From contig CACZBF010000015.1 of the NCBI GenBank assembly GCA_902779355.1, positions 1-64,000 of the forward strand: DNA of 64,000 nucleotides. The letters are read 5' to 3'. Position 1 is the stretch's first letter. Each line of letters starts with the position of its first letter. The notes beneath the pieces are model-generated. The model searched no databases. It was not told the DNA's origin and worked only from the letters and a program-made list of their open reading frames with translations. The DNA is from an uncultured Lachnospiraceae bacterium. Its GTDB lineage: Bacteria > Bacillota > Clostridia > Lachnospirales > Lachnospiraceae. A program made the translations under genes and the position numbers. Of this stretch, positions 50,821-59,253 are shown one piece after another.

Positions 50821-50866
50821 CTCCCTGTGTAAGGTATGAAATATGACTTTATACAGGGAGTTTTTT
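50821..50866 (+). terminator. Element B3, hairpin overlapping the next ribosome site
   Basis: CTCCCTGT (50821-50828) pairs with ACAGGGAG (50853-50860); an inner GTAAGG/CTTTAT helix with wobbles extends it to 14 base pairs, and six T follow. The GGGAG of the right arm is also the ribosome site of the gene starting at 50868. The hairpin could therefore stop transcription or hide the ribosome site. Confidence 0.75.
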
Positions 50867-50867
50867 G

Positions 50868-52895
50868 ATGGGTATAAATAGTAGAAGAAAAAGTATACGG
50901 ATTCGCCTTTATGATCGGCTGGTGAACAGACACGCAGGGATTGCGTTCCGATATCACAGGATGCATGATGGCTCCTATGGGGTACGCAAGGTTCTGTCCT
51001 TGGGGTATCTCTTATGGCTCAACGTCGCTCATGACCTCCTTTTCTGTCGCTTTTTGGAGGAACGCCCTCAAGAGGCCGTTGTTTGTAAAAAAACGCCCCC
51101 GTCTGAAAAGAGCGAGTCAAAGGCACACCGGGAAATACATGCAGAGCTTTCCATAGACGGAATGGTACAGCGACTGAAGCAGCATGAGGTGATTTCCTTT
51201 GATATGTTTGACACCCTGATCTTTCGTCCGCTGGACAAACCGACGGATCTTTTTTATTTTGCGGGGGAACAGCTGTCCTGTATGAACTTCCGGGCAGTGC
51301 GGATCCGGGCGGAAAAAACAGCGCGTGAAAAATGCCTGAAGCAAAACGGACACGCGGAGGTGACGCTGGAAGAGATCTGGGAGACCCTGTCAGAAGAGAC
51401 AGGAATCGATAAGACAGAGGGCATGCGCACAGAGATGGAAACGGAGCAGGCGCTTTGCTATGGGAACCCTTTCATGCTGGAAGTGTGGAACCGCCTGCGA
51501 TCCGGGAAAAGGCGTATCGTCGTAACAACAGATATGTATTTGCCGGAGACCTGTATCAGAAGCATTTTGGAAAAGAACGGCTTCACGGGAGCGGAACAGA
51601 TCTTTGTATCCGGGGAATACAAAAAAAGCAAAGCGGATGGAAGTCTTTTTCCCCTGATAAAGGAAGCTCTCGGTACGGATGATATCATCCATGTGGGGGA
51701 TCAGGAGAAGAGTGATTATCAGATACCGCTCCAAAACGGGATCGAAGCGATGCTTTACCCTTGTGCAGTGCAGAGTGCACGGGAGTATCGACCCCATGCC
51801 ATGTCGTTTTTTGTGGGGAGTGCTTATCGCGGCATTGTGTCCAACTATTTGTACAATGGCCTCGCGGAATATTCGATGGAATATGAGTATGGGTTTTTGT
51901 ACGGAGGGTTGTTTGTACTCGGGTATTGCCGTTTTATTCATGATTATTGCAGACAAAACGGGATTGGCCGTATGCTGTTCCTTTCTCGCGATGGTGACAC
52001 CCTGTGCCGCGCCTATGAGAAGTTGTTTCCGCAGGATGATTACGCTTATGCGTTATGGTCCAGGAAGGCTGCTACGAAGCTGATGGCAGGTTATGACCGG
52101 CATGATTATTTCAGGCGGTTTATTTTTCACAAAGTGAATCAGGGGTACACGATCCGGGAGGTTCTGCGGGCGATGGGGCTTGAGACGCTTGCTGCAGATG
52201 GCGGGTTGTTTGGACTGGATCCGGAGGAGGAACTGACGGATAGGAATGCTCCCGCAGTGAAACGGTTCGTGCGGGAGCACTGGGAGCAGGTATGCGCACT
52301 ATATGGAGAGCAGTCTGAATACGCAAAAGAGTACTATCAGGAGTTGACGAAAGGACAGAGCAGGGTGGCAGCAGTGGACATTGGTTGGGCAGGCAGCGGT
52401 GCGCTGTCCTTGTCCTGTCTTTTTGAGCATGCATGGAAATTGCCATGCGAGGTGATTGGAATCCTCGCGGGAACGAATACTGAGAGCAATGCAGAACCGG
52501 ATGCGACAGAGCCCTTCAGACAGAGCGGCAAACTGGTTTCCTATCTGTTTTCCCCGGCGGAGAACCGCGATCTTTTTGCCCATCATGACGCGGGAAGGGG
52601 GTATAACATTTTTTGGGAGTTGCTGTTGTCTTCGACGGAACCGCAGTTGGACGGTTTCTCGAAGGACGGTCCGGTTCTTGGAAAGGAGGATGAAAACCCG
52701 GAGGGGATAGCCGAGATCCGGAGAGGAATTTTGGATTTTATATCGGAGTATACGAAGCGTTTTGAGCAGTTTCCCTATATGCTTCGGATTGAAGGACGCG
52801 ATGCTTATGCGCCGATACTGGCTGCATCAGGGAAGCGGGAGCATTATCTCAGGGCGATGGCAAAGCGCTTTGATCTGCATGTGAATGTGGATTAA
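50868..52895 (+). CDS. HAD-RDG/VDxGW two-domain protein
   Basis: The 675-residue protein has a variable N-terminus, a HAD domain (VISFDMFDTLIFRP at about residue 108, VTTDMYLPET at about 220, IHVGDQEKSDYQIP at about 272) and the RDG/VDxGW domain (MLFLSRDGDTLCRAY at about 369, YALWSRKAAT, VAAVDIGWAGSGAL at about 500). It has the same order as the last two thirds of the 46.5 kb protein but lacks the GT2 part. Activity is unknown; the HAD motifs look complete. The ribosome site lies inside the B3 hairpin. Confidence 0.72.
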   Translation: MGINSRRKSIRIRLYDRLVNRHAGIAFRYHRMHDGSYGVRKVLSLGYLLWLNVAHDLLFCRFLEERPQEAVVCKKTPPSEKSESKAHREIHAELSIDGMVQRLKQHEVISFDMFDTLIFRPLDKPTDLFYFAGEQLSCMNFRAVRIRAEKTAREKCLKQNGHAEVTLEEIWETLSEETGIDKTEGMRTEMETEQALCYGNPFMLEVWNRLRSGKRRIVVTTDMYLPETCIRSILEKNGFTGAEQIFVSGEYKKSKADGSLFPLIKEALGTDDIIHVGDQEKSDYQIPLQNGIEAMLYPCAVQSAREYRPHAMSFFVGSAYRGIVSNYLYNGLAEYSMEYEYGFLYGGLFVLGYCRFIHDYCRQNGIGRMLFLSRDGDTLCRAYEKLFPQDDYAYALWSRKAATKLMAGYDRHDYFRRFIFHKVNQGYTIREVLRAMGLETLAADGGLFGLDPEEELTDRNAPAVKRFVREHWEQVCALYGEQSEYAKEYYQELTKGQSRVAAVDIGWAGSGALSLSCLFEHAWKLPCEVIGILAGTNTESNAEPDATEPFRQSGKLVSYLFSPAENRDLFAHHDAGRGYNIFWELLLSSTEPQLDGFSKDGPVLGKEDENPEGIAEIRRGILDFISEYTKRFEQFPYMLRIEGRDAYAPILAASGKREHYLRAMAKRFDLHVNVD

Positions 52896-52925
52896 GGAGT
52901 TATAACCATAGGCTGTTGCCTTTCC

Positions 52926-53552
52926 CGACACAAGTCTTATCGATACGATTCCGGGATCAAGACCTATCTTCTTCTTGGCATAGATAAAGATGAAAAGGTG
53001 AAGCCGGTGCCGGACGGCATTGACGGAGGACAGAGCGACGCGCTGTTTCTCCTGGTAGTGGATGAAAAGGAAGGGAAGTAGTCGCTGATAAAGATTCATC
53101 GGAACACCATGACAGAGGTGGAGGTTTATGACGAGGACGGAACAGACCTGGGTCCGCAGAAGATGTAAAAAAGTGCTTGACATTTGCACACAGTCACTTT
53201 AAATGGAGACGAAGCATATGCATATCTTCGGAAACGGGACACGTCAGAGTTTGACAGCGCCACCGGGCGTATGGAGCGTCAGGGAGAGTATCTGGAAGAA
53301 TTGATCCCGATGCTGCAGGGAATGGGGAAGTCCAAGGCGAACGAGATACTGAAAGAACTGGATGATTATATTGTTTCAGACGTCGTAAATCTGGATCTTC
53401 TGGAGGAAACGGAGGGAATGGAATTTTAACGGGGATCAGATTTATGAAGTTCCCGGAGAAACGGTACTAAATGGGGGTTTTGAGGAATATCACGTTGACG
53501 AGGATGCACTATATGACCTGATTCTTGATGTTTTTCATGACGAGACGACATA
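52926..53552 (+). pseudogene. Decayed LCP-family gene
   Basis: Fragments in order match an LCP protein and resemble the intact one at 23.0 kb: TYLLLGIDKDEKVKP and GQSDALFLLVVDEKEG then a TAG (about 53080); LIKIHRNTMTEVEVYDEDGT then a TAA; VTLNGDEAYAYLRKRDTSEF with a deletion before it; and YEVPGETVLNGGFEEYHVDE to a TAA at about 53552. The middle of the domain is missing and at least three stops or frameshifts break it. No product is expected. Confidence 0.8.
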
Positions 53553-53588
53553 AGTGAAAAAACCCATACAAGATGTGAGAACCGGGGA

Positions 53589-53618
53589 TTGCCCTTTGCA
53601 GCGGTTTGGTGGTATAAT
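53589..53618 (+). promoter_or_regulatory. Promoter of the chemoreceptor gene
   Basis: TTGCCC (53589-53594) and a consensus TATAAT (53613-53618) are 18 bases apart. The start codon is 250 bases further on, so a long leader is expected. Confidence 0.65.
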
Positions 53619-53624
53619 GATAAA

Positions 53625-53872
53625 GCTATATCAGAATAACATGCTCGTCTGTACATTTCTAATCCCTCAACTTCCTTGTCTGCAGACACAGGTGGTGCGT
53701 AAGACACCTGCTTTTCGAGATGACCCACTGATGACGCCGCGCCAAAGTATTATGGTATTCTGCTACAGTTTTGTATGGGAGCGCAGACCGGTATTGTGAG
53801 AATACCGCTGTGCAACTGGTGCATAGGGGTCGCTTTTATAATCCCCTCCAAAAAACCTGACGGGAGGTAAAC
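53625..53872 (+). promoter_or_regulatory. Long structured leader of the chemoreceptor gene
   Basis: About 245 bases between promoter and ATG contain at least three hairpins: CAGGTG/CACCTG (near 53690-53712), CGGTATT/AATACCG (perfect, 53789-53807), and AGGGG/CCCCT shortly before the ribosome site GGGAGG. Such leaders often hold a riboswitch. I do not see the conserved core of the common cyclic-di-GMP classes, so the type is open. Confidence 0.4.
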
Positions 53873-55867
53873 ATGAAACAAAAAAAGATCAGTGTACAGC
53901 TTTTACTCATTCTGGTCCCCATGATCGCCGCATTTATCATTTTGGTAGCGGCGATCATCTTCACGACTTCAAAGGGCATCATCATTGAAGAAGCGGAGAA
54001 GGGACTGAAGAACGAGTCCATGTCCAACGCCAATGACATCTCCGCCACGATGGCGAGCATCACCGGGTATTACAACGGCCTGGCAGATGTGGTGGAGCAG
54101 TCGGAGTATGAGGATAACGACGCGGTGCTGGCGGCGATCATGCCTGGCATGTCAGCTTATCCGGATGTAGTGAGTGACGTCTATATCGCCTTAAATGACG
54201 GAAGTTTTATCGACGGCAGCCTTTGGGTACCGGATGAAGGCTATGATCCGACAACCCGTGCATGGTATCAGCACGGAAGTGCGAGCGACAGGATCTTCCT
54301 CGGGGATCCGTCCCTTGACCTTGGCACCATGAAAATGGTGGTATGCGGATCCCGGCAGATGGAAATGATGGACGGACGTACGGGCGTGCTTTCCACCGAT
54401 ATTCAGCTGGATGGTATTTCCGAAGCCGTAAAGGGGTATACCCCGGCGGGGACCGGTGCATCCATGCTGCTCTGCAACGGGACTATCGTGGCACATCCGA
54501 CGGATGAGTATGTCGGAACCGAGGTGTCGGAGCACGGAGATGACGCCTTCCTTCAGACGGTGGCAACCACCGCAGAGGCGGGAGCGACTGATGTAGTGAA
54601 CCTTCGTGGCAACGACGGAAAAGAATATCTGGTTTCGCTGGATAACGTGGATGGCACGGACTGGACATTGGTTTCCTATGTCATGAAAAACGATATCCTG
54701 ACAGAGCTGAATACTCTCAGTATCATCACAGTGATCATCGTGATCGCGATCCTGATCGGCAGTACGCTGATCATCATGTTCCTGGTCAGCAAGATGATCA
54801 CCAAGCCGGTGAAGAGCCTGACGGATAACATCACGCGCATCGCGGACGGCGACTTTACCGTGGACATTGAGAAGGGCGGATCCAACGAGATCGGCACCAT
54901 GAATAACAAGATGCATGACTATGTGGAGCGTATGCGCGGAACCCTTGGGGAGATGAAACATGTGACCGACAATCTGTCCAAAGAGGCGGACTCCAGCAAG
55001 GGTGCGGCAGAGAGCATGAGCACACAGGCCGATCAGCAGAGCCACTCCATGGAGCAGATCCGGGAAGCAATGGATGGTGTTGCCCATTCCGTGACCGAGC
55101 TTGCTACCGACGCAACGGAGCTTGCGCAGGCGGTCAGTGAGATGGCCGATCAGGGTGATACGACGAAGCAGATCATGGCAGACCTTCTGGAAAAAGCAAA
55201 AGAAGGACAGCGTGATATGAACAACGTCCAGACCAATATGTCGACGATCTCGGATTCCATGGATGAAATGAACCGTGTCGTCCAGTCCGTGGATGAAGCG
55301 GCGAATAAGATCAACTCCATCGTTGAGATGATCAATTCCATTTCCTCACAGACCAACCTCCTTTCCCTCAATGCTTCCATTGAGGCGGCCAGAGCCGGAG
55401 AGGCCGGCAGAGGCTTCGCCGTGGTGGCAACGGAGATCGGATCTCTGGCAAATGACAGTGCGGAAGCGACCACCGAGATCAGCACCATCATCTCGGATAT
55501 CACGTCACAGATCAAGACCCTGTCCGCCCGTGCAGAGACCAGCGCAAAGGACATTGCGGCAAGCAGTGAGGCGGTGAGTGTGACCGGCGAGACCTTCGCA
55601 CAGATCTTTACTGCCCTTGATCAGGCAGGATCAACGGTGAATGAGATGGTAGGCCAGATGGACAAGGTCAATGAGATCGCGACCTCTGTCGCCGCCATTG
55701 CGGAAGAACAGTCTGCAAGCACCGAGGAAGTGACAGCCACCGTGGAAAATGCGGCAAACAGTGCACAGAACGTCGCAGACGAAAGCCGCGCCGTAGATGC
55801 CAGTGCCGTGACCGTGGCGGAATCCTCTGCCCGGATCGGAGAGTTTGTAGACACCTTTACGATCTGA
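53873..55867 (+). CDS. Methyl-accepting chemotaxis protein with dCache sensor
   Basis: The 664-residue receptor has a first membrane helix (about residues 11-32), an extracellular dCache-like sensor ([19 protein letters not shown] near 125-143 is typical), a second helix (about 286-308), a HAMP segment ([20 protein letters not shown]), and a cytoplasmic coiled coil whose tip has [20 protein letters not shown] (about 498-517). It senses a small ligand and signals to CheA, which is not in the window. The start has CGGGAGG. Confidence 0.92.
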   Translation: MKQKKISVQLLLILVPMIAAFIILVAAIIFTTSKGIIIEEAEKGLKNESMSNANDISATMASITGYYNGLADVVEQSEYEDNDAVLAAIMPGMSAYPDVVSDVYIALNDGSFIDGSLWVPDEGYDPTTRAWYQHGSASDRIFLGDPSLDLGTMKMVVCGSRQMEMMDGRTGVLSTDIQLDGISEAVKGYTPAGTGASMLLCNGTIVAHPTDEYVGTEVSEHGDDAFLQTVATTAEAGATDVVNLRGNDGKEYLVSLDNVDGTDWTLVSYVMKNDILTELNTLSIITVIIVIAILIGSTLIIMFLVSKMITKPVKSLTDNITRIADGDFTVDIEKGGSNEIGTMNNKMHDYVERMRGTLGEMKHVTDNLSKEADSSKGAAESMSTQADQQSHSMEQIREAMDGVAHSVTELATDATELAQAVSEMADQGDTTKQIMADLLEKAKEGQRDMNNVQTNMSTISDSMDEMNRVVQSVDEAANKINSIVEMINSISSQTNLLSLNASIEAARAGEAGRGFAVVATEIGSLANDSAEATTEISTIISDITSQIKTLSARAETSAKDIAASSEAVSVTGETFAQIFTALDQAGSTVNEMVGQMDKVNEIATSVAAIAEEQSASTEEVTATVENAANSAQNVADESRAVDASAVTVAESSARIGEFVDTFTI

Positions 55868-55979
55868 AGGATCTTTTGAGACATCTGACAACTGAGACAT
55901 CTGACAAGACCGGGTGCGGAACGCATCTGCGCTGTCCGAGACCGGCCGGGTCGAAAAGAAGGAAAAGAAATGATGAGTG

Positions 55980-56024
55980 CTCCCGATGTGAAGGCGAAAG
56001 AATGCTTTCCATCGGGAGTTTTTT
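55980..56024 (+). terminator. Element B4, terminator after the chemoreceptor gene
   Basis: CTCCCGATG (55980-55988) pairs perfectly with CATCGGGAG (56010-56018), followed by six T. The layout and several bases of the loop (GAATGCTTT) are shared with B2, so it belongs to the same family, but I find no A element on its left. Here it looks simply like the terminator of the upstream gene. Confidence 0.8.
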
Positions 56025-56068
56025 ATGCGCAGGGAGACGGGACGGGCGGTTTGACTTTTTCGCGTCCC

Positions 56069-56097
56069 TTGAAGAGACTGCGCATAAATGGTATCAT
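56069..56097 (+). promoter_or_regulatory. Promoter of the carboxynorspermidine operon
   Basis: TTGAAG (56069-56074) and TATCAT (56092-56097) are 17 bases apart, 29 bases before the ATG at 56127. Confidence 0.5.
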
Positions 56098-56126
56098 GGA
56101 CGAGAAAAAAGAAAGGATCAGGAACC

Positions 56127-57329
56127 ATGGGTAGAGCAATGATCATCGGGTGCGGCGGTGTTGCAAGCGTCGCCATCCATAAATGTTGTCAGAACAGCGA
56201 TGTATTTGAAGAGATCATGATCGCAAGCCGGACAAAGGCGAAATGCGATGCATTGAAAGAAAAACTGCAGGGACAGACCAAGACCAGGATCACGACAGCG
56301 GAGATCGATGCGGACGATGTGACGGCGCTGACGGCGCTGATCAAGTCTTATCAGCCGCAGGTTGTGTTGAACCTGGCGCTCCCGTATCAGGATCTGCATA
56401 TCATGGATGCCTGCCTGGCTGCAAAAGTGCCATACGTGGATACGGCAAATTATGAGCCGGAAGATACGGCACATTATGAATACAGCTGGCAGTGGGCCTA
56501 CCGCGAGCGGTTTGAAAATGCCGGGATCACAGCGCTCCTCGGGAGCGGGTTCGATCCGGGCGTGACGGGTGTGTTCAGCGCGCATGCGTTGAAGCATCAT
56601 TTTGACGAGATCCATGAGATCGATATTTTGGACTGCAATGCGGGCGACCACGGGTATCCGTTTGCAACGAACTTCAACCCGGAGATCAATATCCGTGAAG
56701 TGTCCGCAAAAGGGAGCTACTGGGAGGACGGACACTGGGTTGAGACGGAGCCGATGGAGATCAAACGTGTCTATGATTTCCCGGAGATCGGGGAAAAGGA
56801 CATGTATCTTCTGCACCATGAGGAGATCGAAAGCCTGGCCTTAAATATCCCCGGCATCCGCAGGATCCGTTTCTTTATGACGTTCGGACAGAGTTATCTG
56901 ACGCATCTGAAGTGCCTCGAAAACGTCGGTATGACAAGCATCGAGCCGATCATGTTTGAAGGGAAAGAGATCGTGCCGCTCCAGTTTTTGAAAGCAGTAC
57001 TGCCGGATCCGGCGTCACTCGGTCCGCGAACAAAAGGCAAGACTAACATCGGCTGCATTTTCCGCGGCATTAAGGATGGCAAAGAAAAGCATTACTATGT
57101 ATACAATGTCTGTGATCACGAGAAATGCTATGCAGAGGTTGGATCGCAGGCAGTGGCTTATACGACGGGCGTGCCGGCAATGATCGGCGCCATGCTCGTG
57201 ATGAACGGCACCTGGAACAAGCCGGGCGTTCATAACATCGAGGAATTTGATCCCGACCCGTTTATGGACGCCCTGAACAAATGGGGTCTGCCGTGGCAGG
57301 AGAGTTTTGATCCCGCCATGGTGGACTGA
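56127..57329 (+). CDS. Carboxynorspermidine/carboxyspermidine dehydrogenase
   Basis: The 400-residue enzyme belongs to the saccharopine-dehydrogenase family: Rossmann start RAMIIGCGGVASVAIHKC, VVLNLALPYQDLHIMDACL and LLGSGFDPGVTGVFSAHA. These segments, and a decarboxylase gene directly behind, identify the branch that condenses aspartate semialdehyde with a diamine (putrescine or diaminopropane) using NADPH. The product, carboxyspermidine or carboxynorspermidine, is a polyamine precursor. True saccharopine dehydrogenase is less likely because of this partner. Confidence 0.88.
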   Translation: MGRAMIIGCGGVASVAIHKCCQNSDVFEEIMIASRTKAKCDALKEKLQGQTKTRITTAEIDADDVTALTALIKSYQPQVVLNLALPYQDLHIMDACLAAKVPYVDTANYEPEDTAHYEYSWQWAYRERFENAGITALLGSGFDPGVTGVFSAHALKHHFDEIHEIDILDCNAGDHGYPFATNFNPEINIREVSAKGSYWEDGHWVETEPMEIKRVYDFPEIGEKDMYLLHHEEIESLALNIPGIRRIRFFMTFGQSYLTHLKCLENVGMTSIEPIMFEGKEIVPLQFLKAVLPDPASLGPRTKGKTNIGCIFRGIKDGKEKHYYVYNVCDHEKCYAEVGSQAVAYTTGVPAMIGAMLVMNGTWNKPGVHNIEEFDPDPFMDALNKWGLPWQESFDPAMVD

Positions 57330-57360
57330 GCCCGATCACGATCAGCAACCGGAGAATACT

Positions 57361-58506
57361 ATGGAACGAGCAAGCTTACCGACACCGTGTTACATCATCG
57401 ATGAAGAAAAACTGAAGAGAAACCTGAAGATCTTAGCCGACGTGGAGAAGACAACGGGCGCGCATGTGCTGCTGGCGCAGAAAGCCTTTGCCTGTTATCC
57501 CTTGTATCCGCTGATCGGGAAATATATTTCCGGAACGGAGGCGTCAGGTCTGTTTGAAGCGCGTCTCGGGAAAGAGCACATGGGGAAGGAATGCCATGTG
57601 TTTTCCGCAGCGTATCGCGAGGACGAGTTTGACGAGCTGCTCCGGTATGCGGATCATATCGTATTCAATTCATTCGCGCAGTTGAAAAAGTACGGGAAAA
57701 AAGCGCGCGCCGCAGGGAAAAGCCTCGGTCTTCGCGTGAATCCGGAGTATTCGACCCAGTCCAATGCGCTGTATGACCCCTGTGCCGCGGGCAGCCGCCT
57801 CGGCGTCACGATCTCCATGTGGGAGAGAGAAGCGGATGCCGGTTTGGTCGGGCTTCTCGACGGGATCCATTTCCACACGCTTTGCGAGCAGAATTCGGAT
57901 GATCTCGTGAAGACACTGGCTGTCGTGCAGAAACGCTTCGGAAACATCCTGCCCTATATGAGCTGGATCAATTTCGGCGGCGGGCATCATATCACAAGAT
58001 CCGATTATGACTTAAAGCTCCTTTATGGCATGATCTGGGAAATGCAGGAGACCTATCATCTGAAGGTCTATCTGGAGCCCGGAGAGGCGGTTGCGCTAAA
58101 TGCGGGGACACTGGATACAACGGTCCTGGATATCGTAGACAATGGCAAAAAGACTGCGGTGCTGGATGTTTCCGCAGCATGCCATATGCCGGATGTGCTG
58201 GAGATGCCGTATACGCCGCCTTTGGAAGGCGCGGCGAAGCCGGGCGAAAAGGAATTTTCCTATACACTGGCCGGGCCGACCTGCCTTGCCGGCGATATCA
58301 TCGGGAGCTATTCTTTCGACAGAGAACTGTCGGTGGGAGAGCGGTTGACGTTTTCCGATATGGCGATCTATACCATGGTGAAAAACAACATGTTCAACGG
58401 GATCAATCTCCCGTCGATCGCGATCCGTGAATGGAAAGATGAGAAAGAAAATTACCGCCTCCTGAAATCCTTTGGATATGAGGATTTCAAGACGCGGCTT
58501 GGATAG
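57361..58506 (+). CDS. nspC: Carboxynorspermidine decarboxylase
   Basis: The 381-residue enzyme is an alanine-racemase-fold PLP decarboxylase: LPTPCYIIDEEKLKRNLKIL at the start, the PLP Lys in VLLAQKAFACYP (about residue 39), INFGGGHHITRSDYD (about 203-217), LEPGEAVALNAG, and the late CLAGDIIGSY. It removes CO2 from carboxyspermidine or carboxynorspermidine to give the polyamine. I use the ATG at 57361, which has CGGAG upstream. With the preceding gene it forms a complete two-step pathway. Confidence 0.9.
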   Translation: MERASLPTPCYIIDEEKLKRNLKILADVEKTTGAHVLLAQKAFACYPLYPLIGKYISGTEASGLFEARLGKEHMGKECHVFSAAYREDEFDELLRYADHIVFNSFAQLKKYGKKARAAGKSLGLRVNPEYSTQSNALYDPCAAGSRLGVTISMWEREADAGLVGLLDGIHFHTLCEQNSDDLVKTLAVVQKRFGNILPYMSWINFGGGHHITRSDYDLKLLYGMIWEMQETYHLKVYLEPGEAVALNAGTLDTTVLDIVDNGKKTAVLDVSAACHMPDVLEMPYTPPLEGAAKPGEKEFSYTLAGPTCLAGDIIGSYSFDRELSVGERLTFSDMAIYTMVKNNMFNGINLPSIAIREWKDEKENYRLLKSFGYEDFKTRLG

Positions 58507-58551
58507 TAGTGGATAGGCTGCGGTGCGGCACCGGCTGTACCGGAAATGCCG

Positions 58552-59142
58552 TTACGCCGTATGCTTCGCGTCAGCGCTCTGCGCCCTGCGGCGCAAAAAC
58601 GGCACCTTGAGCAGGATCGGCAGCAGCAGCACCGAAAGTACGATGCCCGTAACACCCTGCACGAGGTTGAAAGGAATGGACGCTGCACTGGCAACGAGCC
58701 CGGCAGAGAGTGCCTGTGCGGAAAAACCGCCGTTGCCGAATGCCGCGAGAAACGTTTCAAATACAAAATAGCCGCCGACCATGACGGATTCGCCGAGGAT
58801 CCCGCTGAGGATGAGGGCGAGGGTACGCTTACCGCTCCCGGCAAATTTCTTTGCCGCACGGTGATAGAGCAGTCCTGCGAGCAGAGCGGTCAGTGCTTTG
58901 ATCGCAAAGGTCGCCGGCACATAGACAAGATATCCGGAAAAGAGATCGGCAAGTGCCGAGCCGATCCCGGCAGCAAGGGCGCCCACACCGGGTCCTAAGA
59001 TCACACCACAGAGGAGAACCATACAATCGCCCACGTGGATATAGCCGAACGTTGGGGTCGGGAATTTGATCAGCATCGTCGCAACACAGGTAAAGGCGAT
59101 GAAGAGTGCTGACAGGACAATTTTCTGCAATGGTTCTTTCAT
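58552..59142 (-). CDS. ECF transporter S component
   Basis: The 196-residue membrane protein has six hydrophobic helices and the S-component pattern: KIVLSALFIAFTCVATMLIK for helix 1, GYIHVGDCMVLLCGVILGP, and ADLFSGYLVYVPATFAIKAL. Such subunits bind a vitamin and work with a shared energising module encoded elsewhere. YIHVGD and the length fit the group near the riboflavin/pantothenate-type S proteins, but the substrate is uncertain. AAAGGAG precedes the ATG. Confidence 0.83.
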   Translation of the reverse strand: MKEPLQKIVLSALFIAFTCVATMLIKFPTPTFGYIHVGDCMVLLCGVILGPGVGALAAGIGSALADLFSGYLVYVPATFAIKALTALLAGLLYHRAAKKFAGSGKRTLALILSGILGESVMVGGYFVFETFLAAFGNGGFSAQALSAGLVASAASIPFNLVQGVTGIVLSVLLLPILLKVPFLRRRAQSADAKHTA

Positions 59143-59180
59143 AACTAGTCTCCTTTCTGGGCATGTATGTTATAAGCAGT

Positions 59181-59208
59181 ATTATAGGCAGGAAAAATCA
59201 AAAGTCAA
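59181..59208 (-). promoter_or_regulatory. Promoter of the ECF S component
   Basis: On the minus strand TTGACT (plus coordinates 59203-59208) and TATAAT (59181-59186) are 16 bases apart, 38 bases before the start codon. The leader is too short for a typical vitamin riboswitch. Confidence 0.65.
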
Positions 59209-59214
59209 CAAAAA

Positions 59215-59231
59215 CCTATCAATTTGATAGG
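59215..59231. promoter_or_regulatory. Perfect palindrome between the ECF S and capA-like genes
   Basis: CCTATCAA, a single T, and TTGATAGG form a perfect 8+8 inverted repeat. It overlaps a possible TTG start of the capA-like frame and lies just behind the minus-strand -35, so it could be an operator for both genes or an RNA hairpin in the capA leader. Confidence 0.5.
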
Positions 59232-59253
59232 AGAAAAGGAAAACAACCCGGAT

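Noticed and set aside
53625-53872. Cyclic-di-GMP (GEMM) riboswitch in the chemoreceptor leader
   Set aside because: The conserved core with its GNRA-type loop and receptor sequences is not present. Only generic hairpins can be seen.
56025-56054. Nine-codon frame behind element B4 with GGGAG upstream
   Set aside because: The arrangement copies that of B3 and the 50.9 kb gene, but the peptide is too short and lies before the real promoter of the next operon.
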